This document shows positions 1 through 6,921 of a stretch of DNA of 8,844 bases, in pieces. Below the pieces are notes generated by a model that worked only from the letters and a program-made list of their open reading frames with translations, was not told where the DNA came from and did no database searches. Both the position numbers and the translations under genes were made by a program. The first letter of the stretch is position 1. Each line of letters opens with the position of its first letter. This DNA comes from an uncultured Candidatus Saccharibacteria bacterium (GTDB lineage Bacteria > Patescibacteriota > Saccharimonadia > Saccharimonadales > Saccharimonadaceae), in the NCBI GenBank assembly GCA_947304075.1, contig CAMYZY010000022.1:1-8844 (forward strand), in the 5' to 3' direction.

Positions 1-37
1 CAAAATCATTTCAAAGCAATTCAATACGATAAAGATT

Positions 38-46
38 TGATATAAT
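38..46 (+). promoter_or_regulatory. Extended -10 promoter of the PIN-TRAM gene, predicted leaderless
   Basis: TGATATAAT reads as an extended -10 element (TG, one base, then a perfect TATAAT at 41-46). Only six bases separate TATAAT from the ATG at 53, so the expected transcription start falls on or beside the A of the start codon. No Shine-Dalgarno sequence precedes the ATG, which agrees with a leaderless message. No convincing -35 box is visible in the upstream bases of the window. The other three transcription units in the window have the same layout. Confidence 0.65.
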
Positions 47-52
47 TACCGT

Positions 53-739
53 ATGGAATGGTTTATATTGATAATTGTTTTAATAATTTTGGTGGAGACT
101 TCGTATCTCACGTTTAAACGCTTCAGACCGACAAGGAGCGGTGCAAGAAAGATTTATGTCGATACGTCAGTTTTGATTGACGGACGAATTCTAAATATCG
201 CCCGGACTGGCTTTATTGATGGCGATTTGATTGTTTTAAAAAGCGTACTGAGAGAATTGCAGTTACTGGCTGACGGTAAGGATAACGAAAAAAGAAACCG
301 AGCTAGAGCTGGGCTAGATAATATTTCAGAGCTAGAACGCGTGATTGAAGTTAATACCGAAATAGTGGACGACGGCGATGGTATGAAAAAAGTTGACGAG
401 CAATTATTGAAATACGCTAAGGAGAATCGGGGAGCAGTTTTAACAATTGATTATAATTTAATCAAAGTTGCCGAAGCGGAAAAAATCATGGCACTAAATG
501 TGAATGATTTGGCTCTAGCAGTAAAAACAGAGTTTTTGCCAGGCGAAAAAATTAAACTTAAGATTTCGGAAAAAGGCTCCGGCAGGGGGCAAGGAGTTGG
601 GCATTTGTCTAATGGCACAATGGTGGTGGTAGACGGTGCGGCTAATAGAATTGGAAAGGAAATAACAGTGGAATTTATGCGATTCCACGAAACATCTGCT
701 GGCAAAATGATTTTTGCTAAAATATCTCGACGTAAATGA
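53..739 (+). CDS. Membrane-anchored PIN-TRAM domain protein (YacL-like)
   Basis: This is a 228-residue protein with one N-terminal membrane segment (about residues 3-20), a PIN nuclease-fold domain (about 33-155) and a C-terminal TRAM domain (about 163-226). The PIN acidic residues are visible: D37 in VDTSVLIDG, E69 in LRELQ, D115 in KKVDEQLL and D133 in TIDYNL. The TRAM part carries the typical GQGVGHLSNGTMVVV and ETSAGKMIFA stretches. Bacillus YacL proteins have the same PIN-TRAM order but a longer multi-pass membrane region; this one keeps a single helix. PIN domains are Mg-dependent ribonucleases and TRAM is an RNA-binding fold, so a membrane-tethered RNase is the natural inference, but the substrate is unknown. 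The ATG at 53 is fixed by the -10 box six bases upstream. The TGA stop abuts the stop codon of the convergent PBP gene. Confidence 0.9.
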   Translation: MEWFILIIVLIILVETSYLTFKRFRPTRSGARKIYVDTSVLIDGRILNIARTGFIDGDLIVLKSVLRELQLLADGKDNEKRNRARAGLDNISELERVIEVNTEIVDDGDGMKKVDEQLLKYAKENRGAVLTIDYNLIKVAEAEKIMALNVNDLALAVKTEFLPGEKIKLKISEKGSGRGQGVGHLSNGTMVVVDGAANRIGKEITVEFMRFHETSAGKMIFAKISRRK

Positions 740-3448
740 TTAACTATTATTGTTATCGTCAACGCTTGGCTTAGGAGTCAAAGTAACTTCGCCTGATGCA
801 ATATAACCGGCAGCATCGGAGACTAAGAGTTTGACTAATGATTCTTGACCAGTTAAGGTGTAACCGCTGATGGTACCATCGGCACCAATTGAAATACTAT
901 TGTATTCTTTGGTTTGATTATTAGCAGTAACTTGAAGAGTGTACCCAGCTAAGTCATAGGTGCCCTTGGCGATAGTGGCGACGAGTTTCTTGCCGCTAAC
1001 CGATAAGGCAACCCTTGGTGGTTGGTAGTTGCATGGGTCGTTTTCTTCGCGATTATATGGCTCAGGAACATTGTAGACATCTTCGCCGGTCATAGGATCT
1101 GTGACCTTAGTAACTTCAACTTCAATTTTGTAATTTTCTGGAGTACAACTAGTTGCTAATAAATGATTGTAGCGATTAAAAGTTAAAGTTTCTTTGGCAA
1201 TACCAGAGTTTTTGGATGCATTAAACCAACTTGGCCAAATATCGGTCTTGCCATTTACGGTCAGAGTTTGGATGCCGGCTGGTTTGGCTGGCTGATCGCC
1301 CGAATGCCAGCGACCGTCTGGCTCGTAGACTTCGTGATGAACTCTTTCCATGAAATTACCTACAACATAACGCACTGGGTCACCAGAACCAACTGCAAAA
1401 CCAGAGCCGTCGTGATTACCGTTCCAAACGAAGGTCGATACGGCAGTAGAATAGCTTTCAATCAGAGAGTCTTTGACTTCGGTGGAGCGAGCGGTGGTAG
1501 TGGTACCAGTCTTGGTTGCCGTCCAGACATCTGGAATATTGAAACCAATGGTGCTGTTTGCCCAGCGAGCTGAGCGGTCGCTTAGAATACTTGAGATCAT
1601 ATAAGCAACTTGTTCGTCAACTACGCGGGTGGCCTCGGAATCGGTCCATGACTCAATTACTTCACCTGATGAATTTTTAACTTCAAGTATATAGGCTAAA
1701 TCTTTGTAGGAGCCACCACGGGCAAGGGAAGCATAAGCGTTGGCATGTTCGACCATCTTGACACCGCAGCCGGAGCCGATGGCGATTGAAAGGCCGTAAC
1801 CTTCGCGTCCTTCACAATATGTCTTGTCACCTAAAGCATGGGCGACTTCTAGAGAATTGTCGATACCATTAATATATAGTGCTTTGACGGCGGCAATATT
1901 AAGCGAGTGGCCTAGGGAGAAACGGATTGTCACATTACCGTAGAAAGTATTAGTGGCATTGGTAAGCGCACAACTACCAGAATAACCAGCACAATATATT
2001 TTGTTAATATTTTCGTCTTTTAGCACAGAACCTGGACCATAGTTGATGCCTTCACGTTGCATAAATAATGGTGCGTAGTCGAGAATTGGCTTAATTGAAG
2101 AACCTGGCTCAATAATAGAATCGGTGGTAACATTTAGCTCACCGTAGGTAGGGTTAAAGAAATCAGCTGAACCAACCATAGCGATAACTTGGGATGTCTC
2201 AACATCAACCGAAACCATAGCTAAATTATCTGTGCGGTTACGATACAATTGCTCCACACCGATGGCGATTGAATCTTCGGCAATTTTTTGTGCGCGGAGA
2301 TCTAGAGTAGTCTTAATGGTCCACCCACCAGCACGCATGGTAGAAATGCCATATTTTTCTTCAAGTTGTTTTTTGACTTCGAGCACGAAGTGGGGAGCCA
2401 ACATGCCAGCATATTGATTTGCTTCTGGTTGGATGGTGGCGAGAATATCAAATTCTTTGGCGATTTTAGCGTCGTCTTCGGTGATGTATCCTTTGATTAC
2501 CATATCGTCGAGCACTTTGTGTTGACGTTCGATTAGCATCTCGTTGCCGTATGGATTGTATGGGTTTAATACCGCAGGGTTGTTTGGAATTGCGGCAAGC
2601 AGGGCTGCTTCTGGAAGAGTGAGATCTTTGGCGGATTTGCCGAAATAAGTTTGAGCGGCCGACTCCACACCGTTACGGCGACCACCGTAAGGAGATTGAT
2701 TTAGATACATGGTCAGGATTTCTTCTTTGGAATACATTTTTTCTAGCTCAATGGCTAAAATAAGCTCCTTGATTTTGCGTTGGATACCACCACGGTTGGC
2801 GCTGGCGGCTTCGTCAGAGAAATAAACCTGCTTGATGAGCTGCTGAGTGAGCGTGGAACCGCCCTGGACATCTTGACCGGTGACCGTATATAATATAGCA
2901 CGCCCGAGAGCAATAAAGTCTACACCATGGTGGCCATAAAAGTTCTTGTCTTCGATAGCGACGGTAGCTTGATACATATATTCGGAAATATCATCACCGC
3001 TTACCACTAAGCGATAGTCGTCACTACCGGTATCTTTCCAGAGTAATTCGCCATTGCGATCTAGATAGGTATTGACTGTCTCGGAAATAGTCATTTCGTC
3101 AAGACGAATTTCTTCAAGGTCTTTTTTGTAATAAAGGAAAAGACCACCAATAAAGATGATACCAATTAGAATACAGGCGGCAAAGAATTTCAGGATAGCT
3201 TTTTGACCACGCCAAGAAAACCACCATTTAAAAACTCGTTTTGGGTGAAGCCTGGCAAAGAAACGCTTGACCGGCTCTTTAGGGAGCTTAGCTAGCTCTT
3301 CGGCGCGACGACGCGCATTGGCTTCTTTCTTTGCTCGGTGTTTGTATGCCAAGCTAGAATAAAGATTCATGTTCTTCGCAGTTTTTTTGGATGATTTGGC
3401 CTTTTTGGATTTCTTCGGCAAAATCACCTCCGATTTCTTTTTAGTCAT
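740..3448 (-). CDS. Class A penicillin-binding protein (glycosyltransferase + transpeptidase)
   Basis: This 902-residue bifunctional peptidoglycan synthase polymerises lipid II and cross-links stem peptides outside the membrane. Residues below count from the ATG at 3448. Order: Lys/Arg-rich cytoplasmic tail (1-80), one membrane helix (about 84-107), GT51 glycosyltransferase with catalytic Glu166 in EDKNFYGHHGVD and the GGSTLTQQLIKQ motif, then a transpeptidase with S450-x-x-K453 (PGSSIKP), S515-L-N517 and K646-T-G. A C-terminal extension (about 725-902) ends in an Ig/Fn3-like beta-rich segment. Six extracytoplasmic cysteines fall in three nearby pairs (486/493, 545/561, 768/806), which suggests disulfides. 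A longer frame opens at a GTG at 3463, but those first codons are the -10 box itself, so the ATG at 3448 is preferred. The gene is divergent from murJ, which supplies its substrate. The family call is firm; the extension's role is unknown. Confidence 0.93.
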   Translation of the reverse strand: MTKKKSEVILPKKSKKAKSSKKTAKNMNLYSSLAYKHRAKKEANARRRAEELAKLPKEPVKRFFARLHPKRVFKWWFSWRGQKAILKFFAACILIGIIFIGGLFLYYKKDLEEIRLDEMTISETVNTYLDRNGELLWKDTGSDDYRLVVSGDDISEYMYQATVAIEDKNFYGHHGVDFIALGRAILYTVTGQDVQGGSTLTQQLIKQVYFSDEAASANRGGIQRKIKELILAIELEKMYSKEEILTMYLNQSPYGGRRNGVESAAQTYFGKSAKDLTLPEAALLAAIPNNPAVLNPYNPYGNEMLIERQHKVLDDMVIKGYITEDDAKIAKEFDILATIQPEANQYAGMLAPHFVLEVKKQLEEKYGISTMRAGGWTIKTTLDLRAQKIAEDSIAIGVEQLYRNRTDNLAMVSVDVETSQVIAMVGSADFFNPTYGELNVTTDSIIEPGSSIKPILDYAPLFMQREGINYGPGSVLKDENINKIYCAGYSGSCALTNATNTFYGNVTIRFSLGHSLNIAAVKALYINGIDNSLEVAHALGDKTYCEGREGYGLSIAIGSGCGVKMVEHANAYASLARGGSYKDLAYILEVKNSSGEVIESWTDSEATRVVDEQVAYMISSILSDRSARWANSTIGFNIPDVWTATKTGTTTTARSTEVKDSLIESYSTAVSTFVWNGNHDGSGFAVGSGDPVRYVVGNFMERVHHEVYEPDGRWHSGDQPAKPAGIQTLTVNGKTDIWPSWFNASKNSGIAKETLTFNRYNHLLATSCTPENYKIEVEVTKVTDPMTGEDVYNVPEPYNREENDPCNYQPPRVALSVSGKKLVATIAKGTYDLAGYTLQVTANNQTKEYNSISIGADGTISGYTLTGQESLVKLLVSDAAGYIASGEVTLTPKPSVDDNNNS
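3419..3431 (-). promoter_or_regulatory. Perfect Shine-Dalgarno inside the PBP gene, with in-frame TTG
   Basis: On the minus strand GGAGGTGATT (3431-3422) matches nine consecutive bases of the usual 16S anti-Shine-Dalgarno complement. It lies inside codons 6-9 of the PBP gene. An in-frame TTG follows at 3421-3419, five bases after GGAGG, which is normal initiation spacing. It could be a second start giving a product nine residues shorter, a standby site that helps a leaderless mRNA recruit ribosomes, or chance in a Lys/Glu/Val-rich stretch. The sequence match is seen; the function is inferred. Confidence 0.35.
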
Positions 3449-3454
3449 ACAAGT

Positions 3455-3462
3455 ATTATACA
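3455..3462 (-). promoter_or_regulatory. -10 promoter of the PBP gene, predicted leaderless
   Basis: On the minus strand TGTATAAT places a perfect TATAAT at 3460-3455, six bases before the ATG at 3448. Transcription would therefore start at the start codon. The TG is directly adjacent to the hexamer rather than one base away, so this is not a textbook extended -10. The box overlaps the first codons of the longest open frame (GTG at 3463), which argues against that upstream start. A -35 region would fall around 3478-3483, in the A/T-run also needed by the murJ promoter. Confidence 0.6.
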
Positions 3463-3494
3463 CAATTTTTAAAAAAACATAAATACTTATTATG

Positions 3495-3503
3495 TGCTAT
3501 TAT
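3495..3503 (+). promoter_or_regulatory. Extended -10 promoter of murJ, predicted leaderless
   Basis: TGCTATTAT is an extended -10 element with hexamer TATTAT at 3498-3503, six bases before the ATG at 3510. It is one mismatch from TATAAT. It overlaps the codons that would follow an alternative ATG at 3492, so the murJ start is better placed at 3510. Its -10 hexamer lies 37 bp from that of the divergent PBP gene, so the -35 zones of the two promoters must overlap in the A/T-rich spacer. Confidence 0.58.
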
Positions 3504-3509
3504 TGTATT

Positions 3510-5150
3510 ATGCGAAAGTTTAAGTTTCGGTCGGTTGTGGCGCTTGCTAATATTCGGCTGTCGGTAAAATCGGCAGCGATTGTATTAGCTTCGTCGACAT
3601 TAGTCTCGGCTTTACTTGGCCTGTTCCGTGATAGACTTTTAAACTCGTATTATTTAGGTACTTATCCGACTGGAATTGATGCCTATACAGCAGCTTTTAC
3701 AATTCCGGATTTTATGTTTTTTATTTTGACTTCGGGAGCACTTGCAGTATCGTTTATTCCAGTTTTTAATCAAAGGCTAGCGACGGGAAATAAAAAATCA
3801 GCTTGGGAGATGTCTTCGAGTTTAATTAATTTATTGGCACTACTGACTTTAGCGGCATCGGTTTTAATAATGATTTTTGCAGATCCATTGATTCGTTATG
3901 TAGTATCACCAGGCCTAGACGAATCTGGAATGGTGCTAGCTATCAATATGACACGCGTGATTGCGATTAATCCTTTTTTGTTTTCGATTGCGACAGTGCT
4001 GACTTCGATGCAACAAGCAGTAGGAAGATTTATCTTTTATGCATTTGCACCCGCTATATATAATATAGGGATTATTATTGGTATTACTTGTTTTACGAGT
4101 GGGATTAATTTGTTTGGCGTACAAATATTTGAAGGTGGGATTATGGGTGTAGCACTTGGTGTGATTTTGGGTGCAATTATGCAATTAATTGTTTCGCTCA
4201 TTGGTTTATTTGGACTCGGGTTCAATTATGATTTCAAGATTTATTGGCGAAATCAAGGTTTTAGAACTATCCTGAGACTTTTACCGCCACGCTCTTTGGA
4301 CCAGGGAATTGACTATGTTAACGCATTGGTATCCACTAACTTGTCTTCACGTATGGGTGCGGGGGCAGTAAGGTCATTTGACCAAGCGACGACCTTACAT
4401 ACAGTGCCAGTAAGCTTAGTGGGTGTGGCAATATCTACAGCATTTTTCCCGAAGCTAACTGAAGAACTGGGAAATGGTGACCGTAGCAAGTTTAATGATA
4501 CATTTAGACAGGCACTTAGGATGATTATTTGGATTGCTTTACCAATTTCGGTAATTGCTTTCTTTGGACGAGGTTATGTAACGAGTTTCATTTCGAATAT
4601 TGGTAACAATGATAGCAACGGCACCATTTCATCGATTTTAGGGACTTTATGCGTAGCGATTTTTGCTAAGTCGGTGTTTCACATTGCTTCGCGCGGGTTT
4701 TATGCTTATCAAGATACTAAGACGCCGTTTATAGTTTCGATTATCGCTATTGGTTCGACTATTGGGCTGATGGTTCTATTTTCGATACTGGGATGGGGTG
4801 TAGATGGGCTAGGTATCGCGCAGTCGATTGGAGCGGTTTTTGAAATCATCCTATTATTGTTTATTTTACATGAGCGATCACATCACGAACTTCTAGACAA
4901 AGCTTTTTGGAAAGCCTTTATTCGGATGTTGGTAGCGACGGCGATTACGGGATGCGTGGCGTTTTCGATGACTAAGTTTATTCCACTTATGGCGACAGAT
5001 AATTCCTTGGTAATCACTATTCCAAAATTCATGCTAATATCATTTATTTCGCTTTGTGCATATTTGATTGCGAGCTATTTCTTAGATTTAAAAGAATCGA
5101 AACCGGTTTTTGAGTATGTCAAAAAGAAACTATTCAAGAATGTAAAATAG
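3510..5150 (+). CDS. murJ: MurJ/MviN lipid II flippase
   Basis: A 546-residue polytopic membrane protein of the MOP exporter superfamily, close to the usual MurJ length (about 510-550). It moves lipid II across the membrane for peptidoglycan synthesis. Family marks include the N-terminal SALLGLFRDRLL stretch, whose arginines (R40, R42 from this start) match the conserved first-helix region, plus a mid-protein LLPPRSLDQGIDYVNALVS loop and the late FYAYQDTKTPF motif. Roughly fourteen hydrophobic helices can be read. The start at 3510 is chosen over an ATG at 3492 because the -10 box lies between them and the MRKFKFR beginning resembles an ordinary basic N-terminus. The TAG stop is one base before the gatC promoter box, so there is no room for a terminator and read-through into gatC is plausible. 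Confidence 0.93.
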   Translation: MRKFKFRSVVALANIRLSVKSAAIVLASSTLVSALLGLFRDRLLNSYYLGTYPTGIDAYTAAFTIPDFMFFILTSGALAVSFIPVFNQRLATGNKKSAWEMSSSLINLLALLTLAASVLIMIFADPLIRYVVSPGLDESGMVLAINMTRVIAINPFLFSIATVLTSMQQAVGRFIFYAFAPAIYNIGIIIGITCFTSGINLFGVQIFEGGIMGVALGVILGAIMQLIVSLIGLFGLGFNYDFKIYWRNQGFRTILRLLPPRSLDQGIDYVNALVSTNLSSRMGAGAVRSFDQATTLHTVPVSLVGVAISTAFFPKLTEELGNGDRSKFNDTFRQALRMIIWIALPISVIAFFGRGYVTSFISNIGNNDSNGTISSILGTLCVAIFAKSVFHIASRGFYAYQDTKTPFIVSIIAIGSTIGLMVLFSILGWGVDGLGIAQSIGAVFEIILLLFILHERSHHELLDKAFWKAFIRMLVATAITGCVAFSMTKFIPLMATDNSLVITIPKFMLISFISLCAYLIASYFLDLKESKPVFEYVKKKLFKNVK

Positions 5151-5151
5151 G

Positions 5152-5160
5152 TGCTATAAT
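5152..5160 (+). promoter_or_regulatory. Extended -10 promoter of the gatCAXB operon, predicted leaderless
   Basis: TGCTATAAT is a perfect extended -10 (TATAAT at 5155-5160), beginning one base after the murJ stop codon. Seven bases separate it from the gatC ATG at 5168. No Shine-Dalgarno is seen before that ATG. Any -35 contacts lie inside the last codons of murJ; TTCAAG at 5133-5138 is a weak candidate with a 16-base spacer. Confidence 0.68.
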
Positions 5161-5167
5161 TATAGAT

Positions 5168-5455
5168 ATGGATATTAAACGCGAGGATATTTTGCATTTG
5201 GCTAATTTGTCAGAATTTACCCTGAGTGACACCGAAGCGGAGTCGTTGGGTAAAGATTTGCAAGGTATTATTAAATACATTTCACAACTAGATGAACTAG
5301 ACACGTCTAAGGTAGAGCCAACTTACCAGGTTTTTGAGATGGAAAATATCTGGAGAGATGACGAAATCAAAGTACAGGACGCTACGCGCGAGCAACTTCT
5401 AGCTCTGACGCGCGAAGAAAAAGATAATCAGATAAAGGTACCAAAAGTATTATGA
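5168..5455 (+). CDS. gatC: GatC subunit of the tRNA-dependent amidotransferase
   Basis: GatC is the small subunit that wraps around GatA and stabilises the GatCAB complex in the cytoplasm. The 95-residue length is typical. Recognisable parts are the N-terminal helix beginning IKREDILHLANLSEFTLSD, the central LGKDLQGIIKYISQLDELDTSKVEPT helix and turn, and the extended C-terminal VFEMENIWRDDEI segment that corresponds to the family's NVFREDEV-type motif. It is the first gene of the operon, with its own -10 box seven bases ahead. Its TGA overlaps the gatA ATG as ATGA (5452-5455), which favours translational coupling and balanced subunit synthesis. Confidence 0.93.
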   Translation: MDIKREDILHLANLSEFTLSDTEAESLGKDLQGIIKYISQLDELDTSKVEPTYQVFEMENIWRDDEIKVQDATREQLLALTREEKDNQIKVPKVL

Positions 5456-6921
5456 AAACTGCAAATAAAAAAGTGTCTGCCGAAAGACTGGTAAGAGATG
5501 CTTTAACAAAAGCTAAACATTTTGCTGATTATAATATTTTTACGTTTTTAAACGAAGAAGCAGCACTAAAGAAAGCGCGCGAAATTGATGAAAGAATTGC
5601 TCGTGGCGAAAAAGTAGGGAAACTAGCGGGGGTGCCTTATGCTCTTAAAGACAACTTTTTGTCGCTAGAAGGCGAAACTACTGCTTCGGCACATATTCTG
5701 CAGGGTTTTACTTCACCAATTACAGCAACGGCTGTGGCCAAGCTAGAAGCCGAAGATGCAATTATGATTGGTCGAACCAACCTAGACGCTTTTGCGCATG
5801 GTTCGTCGACAGAAAACTCATATTTTGGACCGACTTTAAACGCTTTTGACCGTGAACGAGTAGCTGGGGGTTCTTCTGGTGGTTCGGCAGTAGCGGTGGC
5901 GCTCGACATCGTAGAATTTGCAACTGGTACTGATACGGGCGGCTCAATCCGTCAACCTGCGTCATTTAATGGAGTATATGGCCTTAAACCAACTTATGGT
6001 TGTGTTTCGCGTTACGGCGTGGTGGCAATGGCGTCATCGACTGATTGTATTGGATTTTTCACCAAGACGCCAGATGATATGGATTTATTGATGTCAATCG
6101 CTTCGGGGCAAGATCCGAAGGACATGACGACGTTGCCAGATTACTATAACGATGAGTCTGGTACAGAATTGGATAGTTCTCGACACGCGCCTGCGCGCCC
6201 GTCGTCACGGGGCTCCGGCGCTCAATCCGCTCCCGTTGTCGCGGACGGTCTCGAACTACCCAATTCCTGTACCCGTATTGGCGTCATTAAGGACTTTGAC
6301 AATGAGTCAGTGGATGCGGAAATTCGGGAAGCGTTGAAAAAGAAATGTGAACTACTAAAATCAAAGGGCCATAAGATTGTTGAACTGGAAATGCCGGCTT
6401 TAAAGTATGCGTTGGCGGCATATTATATTATTGTGCCGGCTGAAGTGGCGAGTAATTTATCACGTTATGATGGTGTACGTTACGGGTTTCGCTCGGAAGA
6501 TTCAAAAGATTTGGATGCGCTATATTATAATACGCGTTCAGAAGGTTTTATGCCAGAAAACAAAAGACGAATTATGATTGGTAATTTCGTCCTGTCGTCT
6601 GGTTTTTATGATGCATACTTTTTGAAAGCAGCAAAAGCGAGAACTTTGATTGTGAAAGAATATGAAAAAGCATTTTCTAAGTGTGATTATATTTTAACGC
6701 CGGTTTCGCCTAACCCAGCCTTTAAACTAGGCGAAAAAGTCAACGATCCAGTTGCAATGTATCTTGAAGACGTAATGAGTGTTTCTTTGAACCTAGCTGG
6801 GGTGCCTGGGCTCGCAATTCCAGCCGGCAAGACTAAGAGTGGCTTGCCAATTGGTTTACAGTTAGTCGGTAAAAGACGTAGTGACAAACAATTAATTGAA
6901 TTTAGTAAGGAGTTAATGTAA
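5452..6921 (+). CDS. gatA: GatA amidase subunit with an in-frame palindromic-element insert
   Basis: GatA is the glutaminase that releases ammonia for conversion of Glu-tRNA(Gln) and/or Asp-tRNA(Asn). The 489-residue product shows the amidase-signature Ser-cisSer-Lys machinery: K66 in PYALKDNF, the cis-Ser at S141 or S142 in AGGSSGGSAVAVA and the nucleophile S165 in TDTGGSIRQPA. The late PVAMYLEDVMSVSLNLAGVPG and LPIGLQLVGK motifs are intact. Residues about 238-273 (between DYYNDESGT and TRIGVIKDF) do not resemble GatA: they are rich in Ala, Arg, Ser and Pro and are encoded by a GC-rich palindrome. Without them the protein is about 455 residues, with a short C-terminus. Translation is probably coupled to gatC through ATGA, because the only upstream purine run (AAAGG) is 13 bases away. 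Catalytic residues on both sides are kept, so the enzyme is probably active. Confidence 0.94.
   Translation: MKTANKKVSAERLVRDALTKAKHFADYNIFTFLNEEAALKKAREIDERIARGEKVGKLAGVPYALKDNFLSLEGETTASAHILQGFTSPITATAVAKLEAEDAIMIGRTNLDAFAHGSSTENSYFGPTLNAFDRERVAGGSSGGSAVAVALDIVEFATGTDTGGSIRQPASFNGVYGLKPTYGCVSRYGVVAMASSTDCIGFFTKTPDDMDLLMSIASGQDPKDMTTLPDYYNDESGTELDSSRHAPARPSSRGSGAQSAPVVADGLELPNSCTRIGVIKDFDNESVDAEIREALKKKCELLKSKGHKIVELEMPALKYALAAYYIIVPAEVASNLSRYDGVRYGFRSEDSKDLDALYYNTRSEGFMPENKRRIMIGNFVLSSGFYDAYFLKAAKARTLIVKEYEKAFSKCDYILTPVSPNPAFKLGEKVNDPVAMYLEDVMSVSLNLAGVPGLAIPAGKTKSGLPIGLQLVGKRRSDKQLIEFSKELM
6160..6273 (+). repeat. In-frame palindromic element, copy 1 (inside gatA)
   Basis: This is a 114-bp imperfect palindrome. 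The outer arms are 6160-6179 (GGTACAGAATTGGATAGTTC) and 6254-6273, whose reverse complement is GGTACAGGAATTGGGTAGTT. They pair with one bulge and one mismatch. The interior 6181-6250 is about 76% G+C by hand count, against AT-rich flanks. It holds an apical hairpin CCCGT-CGTC-ACGGG (6198-6211) and inner CGACA/TGTCG complements. It is read through in frame with no stop, encoding TELDSSRHAPARPSSRGSG and onward to NSCT. The size is exactly 38 codons. The pattern resembles Rickettsia palindromic elements; the insertion history is inferred because no empty site is available here. Confidence 0.75.
6907..6912 (+). promoter_or_regulatory. Shine-Dalgarno sequence of gene X
   Basis: AAGGAG ends eight bases before the ATG at 6921, which is good spacing. 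It supports that start, even though the ATG shares a base with the gatA stop (TAATG). It shows that operon-internal genes here use Shine-Dalgarno initiation, unlike the first genes of the transcription units. Confidence 0.7.

Noticed and set aside
1268..1573. Plus-strand open frame opposite the PBP gene
   Set aside because: It lies antisense to the conserved PBP transpeptidase and C-terminal region, with no promoter or Shine-Dalgarno sequence; a shadow.
3449..3463. GTG start extending the PBP by five residues (MYNTC)
   Set aside because: Those codons are the TATAAT promoter box; the ATG at 3448 followed by a Lys-rich tail is more natural.
3492..3509. Upstream ATG giving murJ six extra residues (MCYYCI)
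   Set aside because: The extra codons are occupied by the extended -10 box TGCTATTAT, and the ATG at 3510 has the same -10 spacing as the other lead genes.
6152..6337. A second-frame plus-strand open frame across the gatA insert
   Set aside because: Arginine/proline-rich shadow of the GC-rich element, with no ribosome binding site and no recognisable domain.
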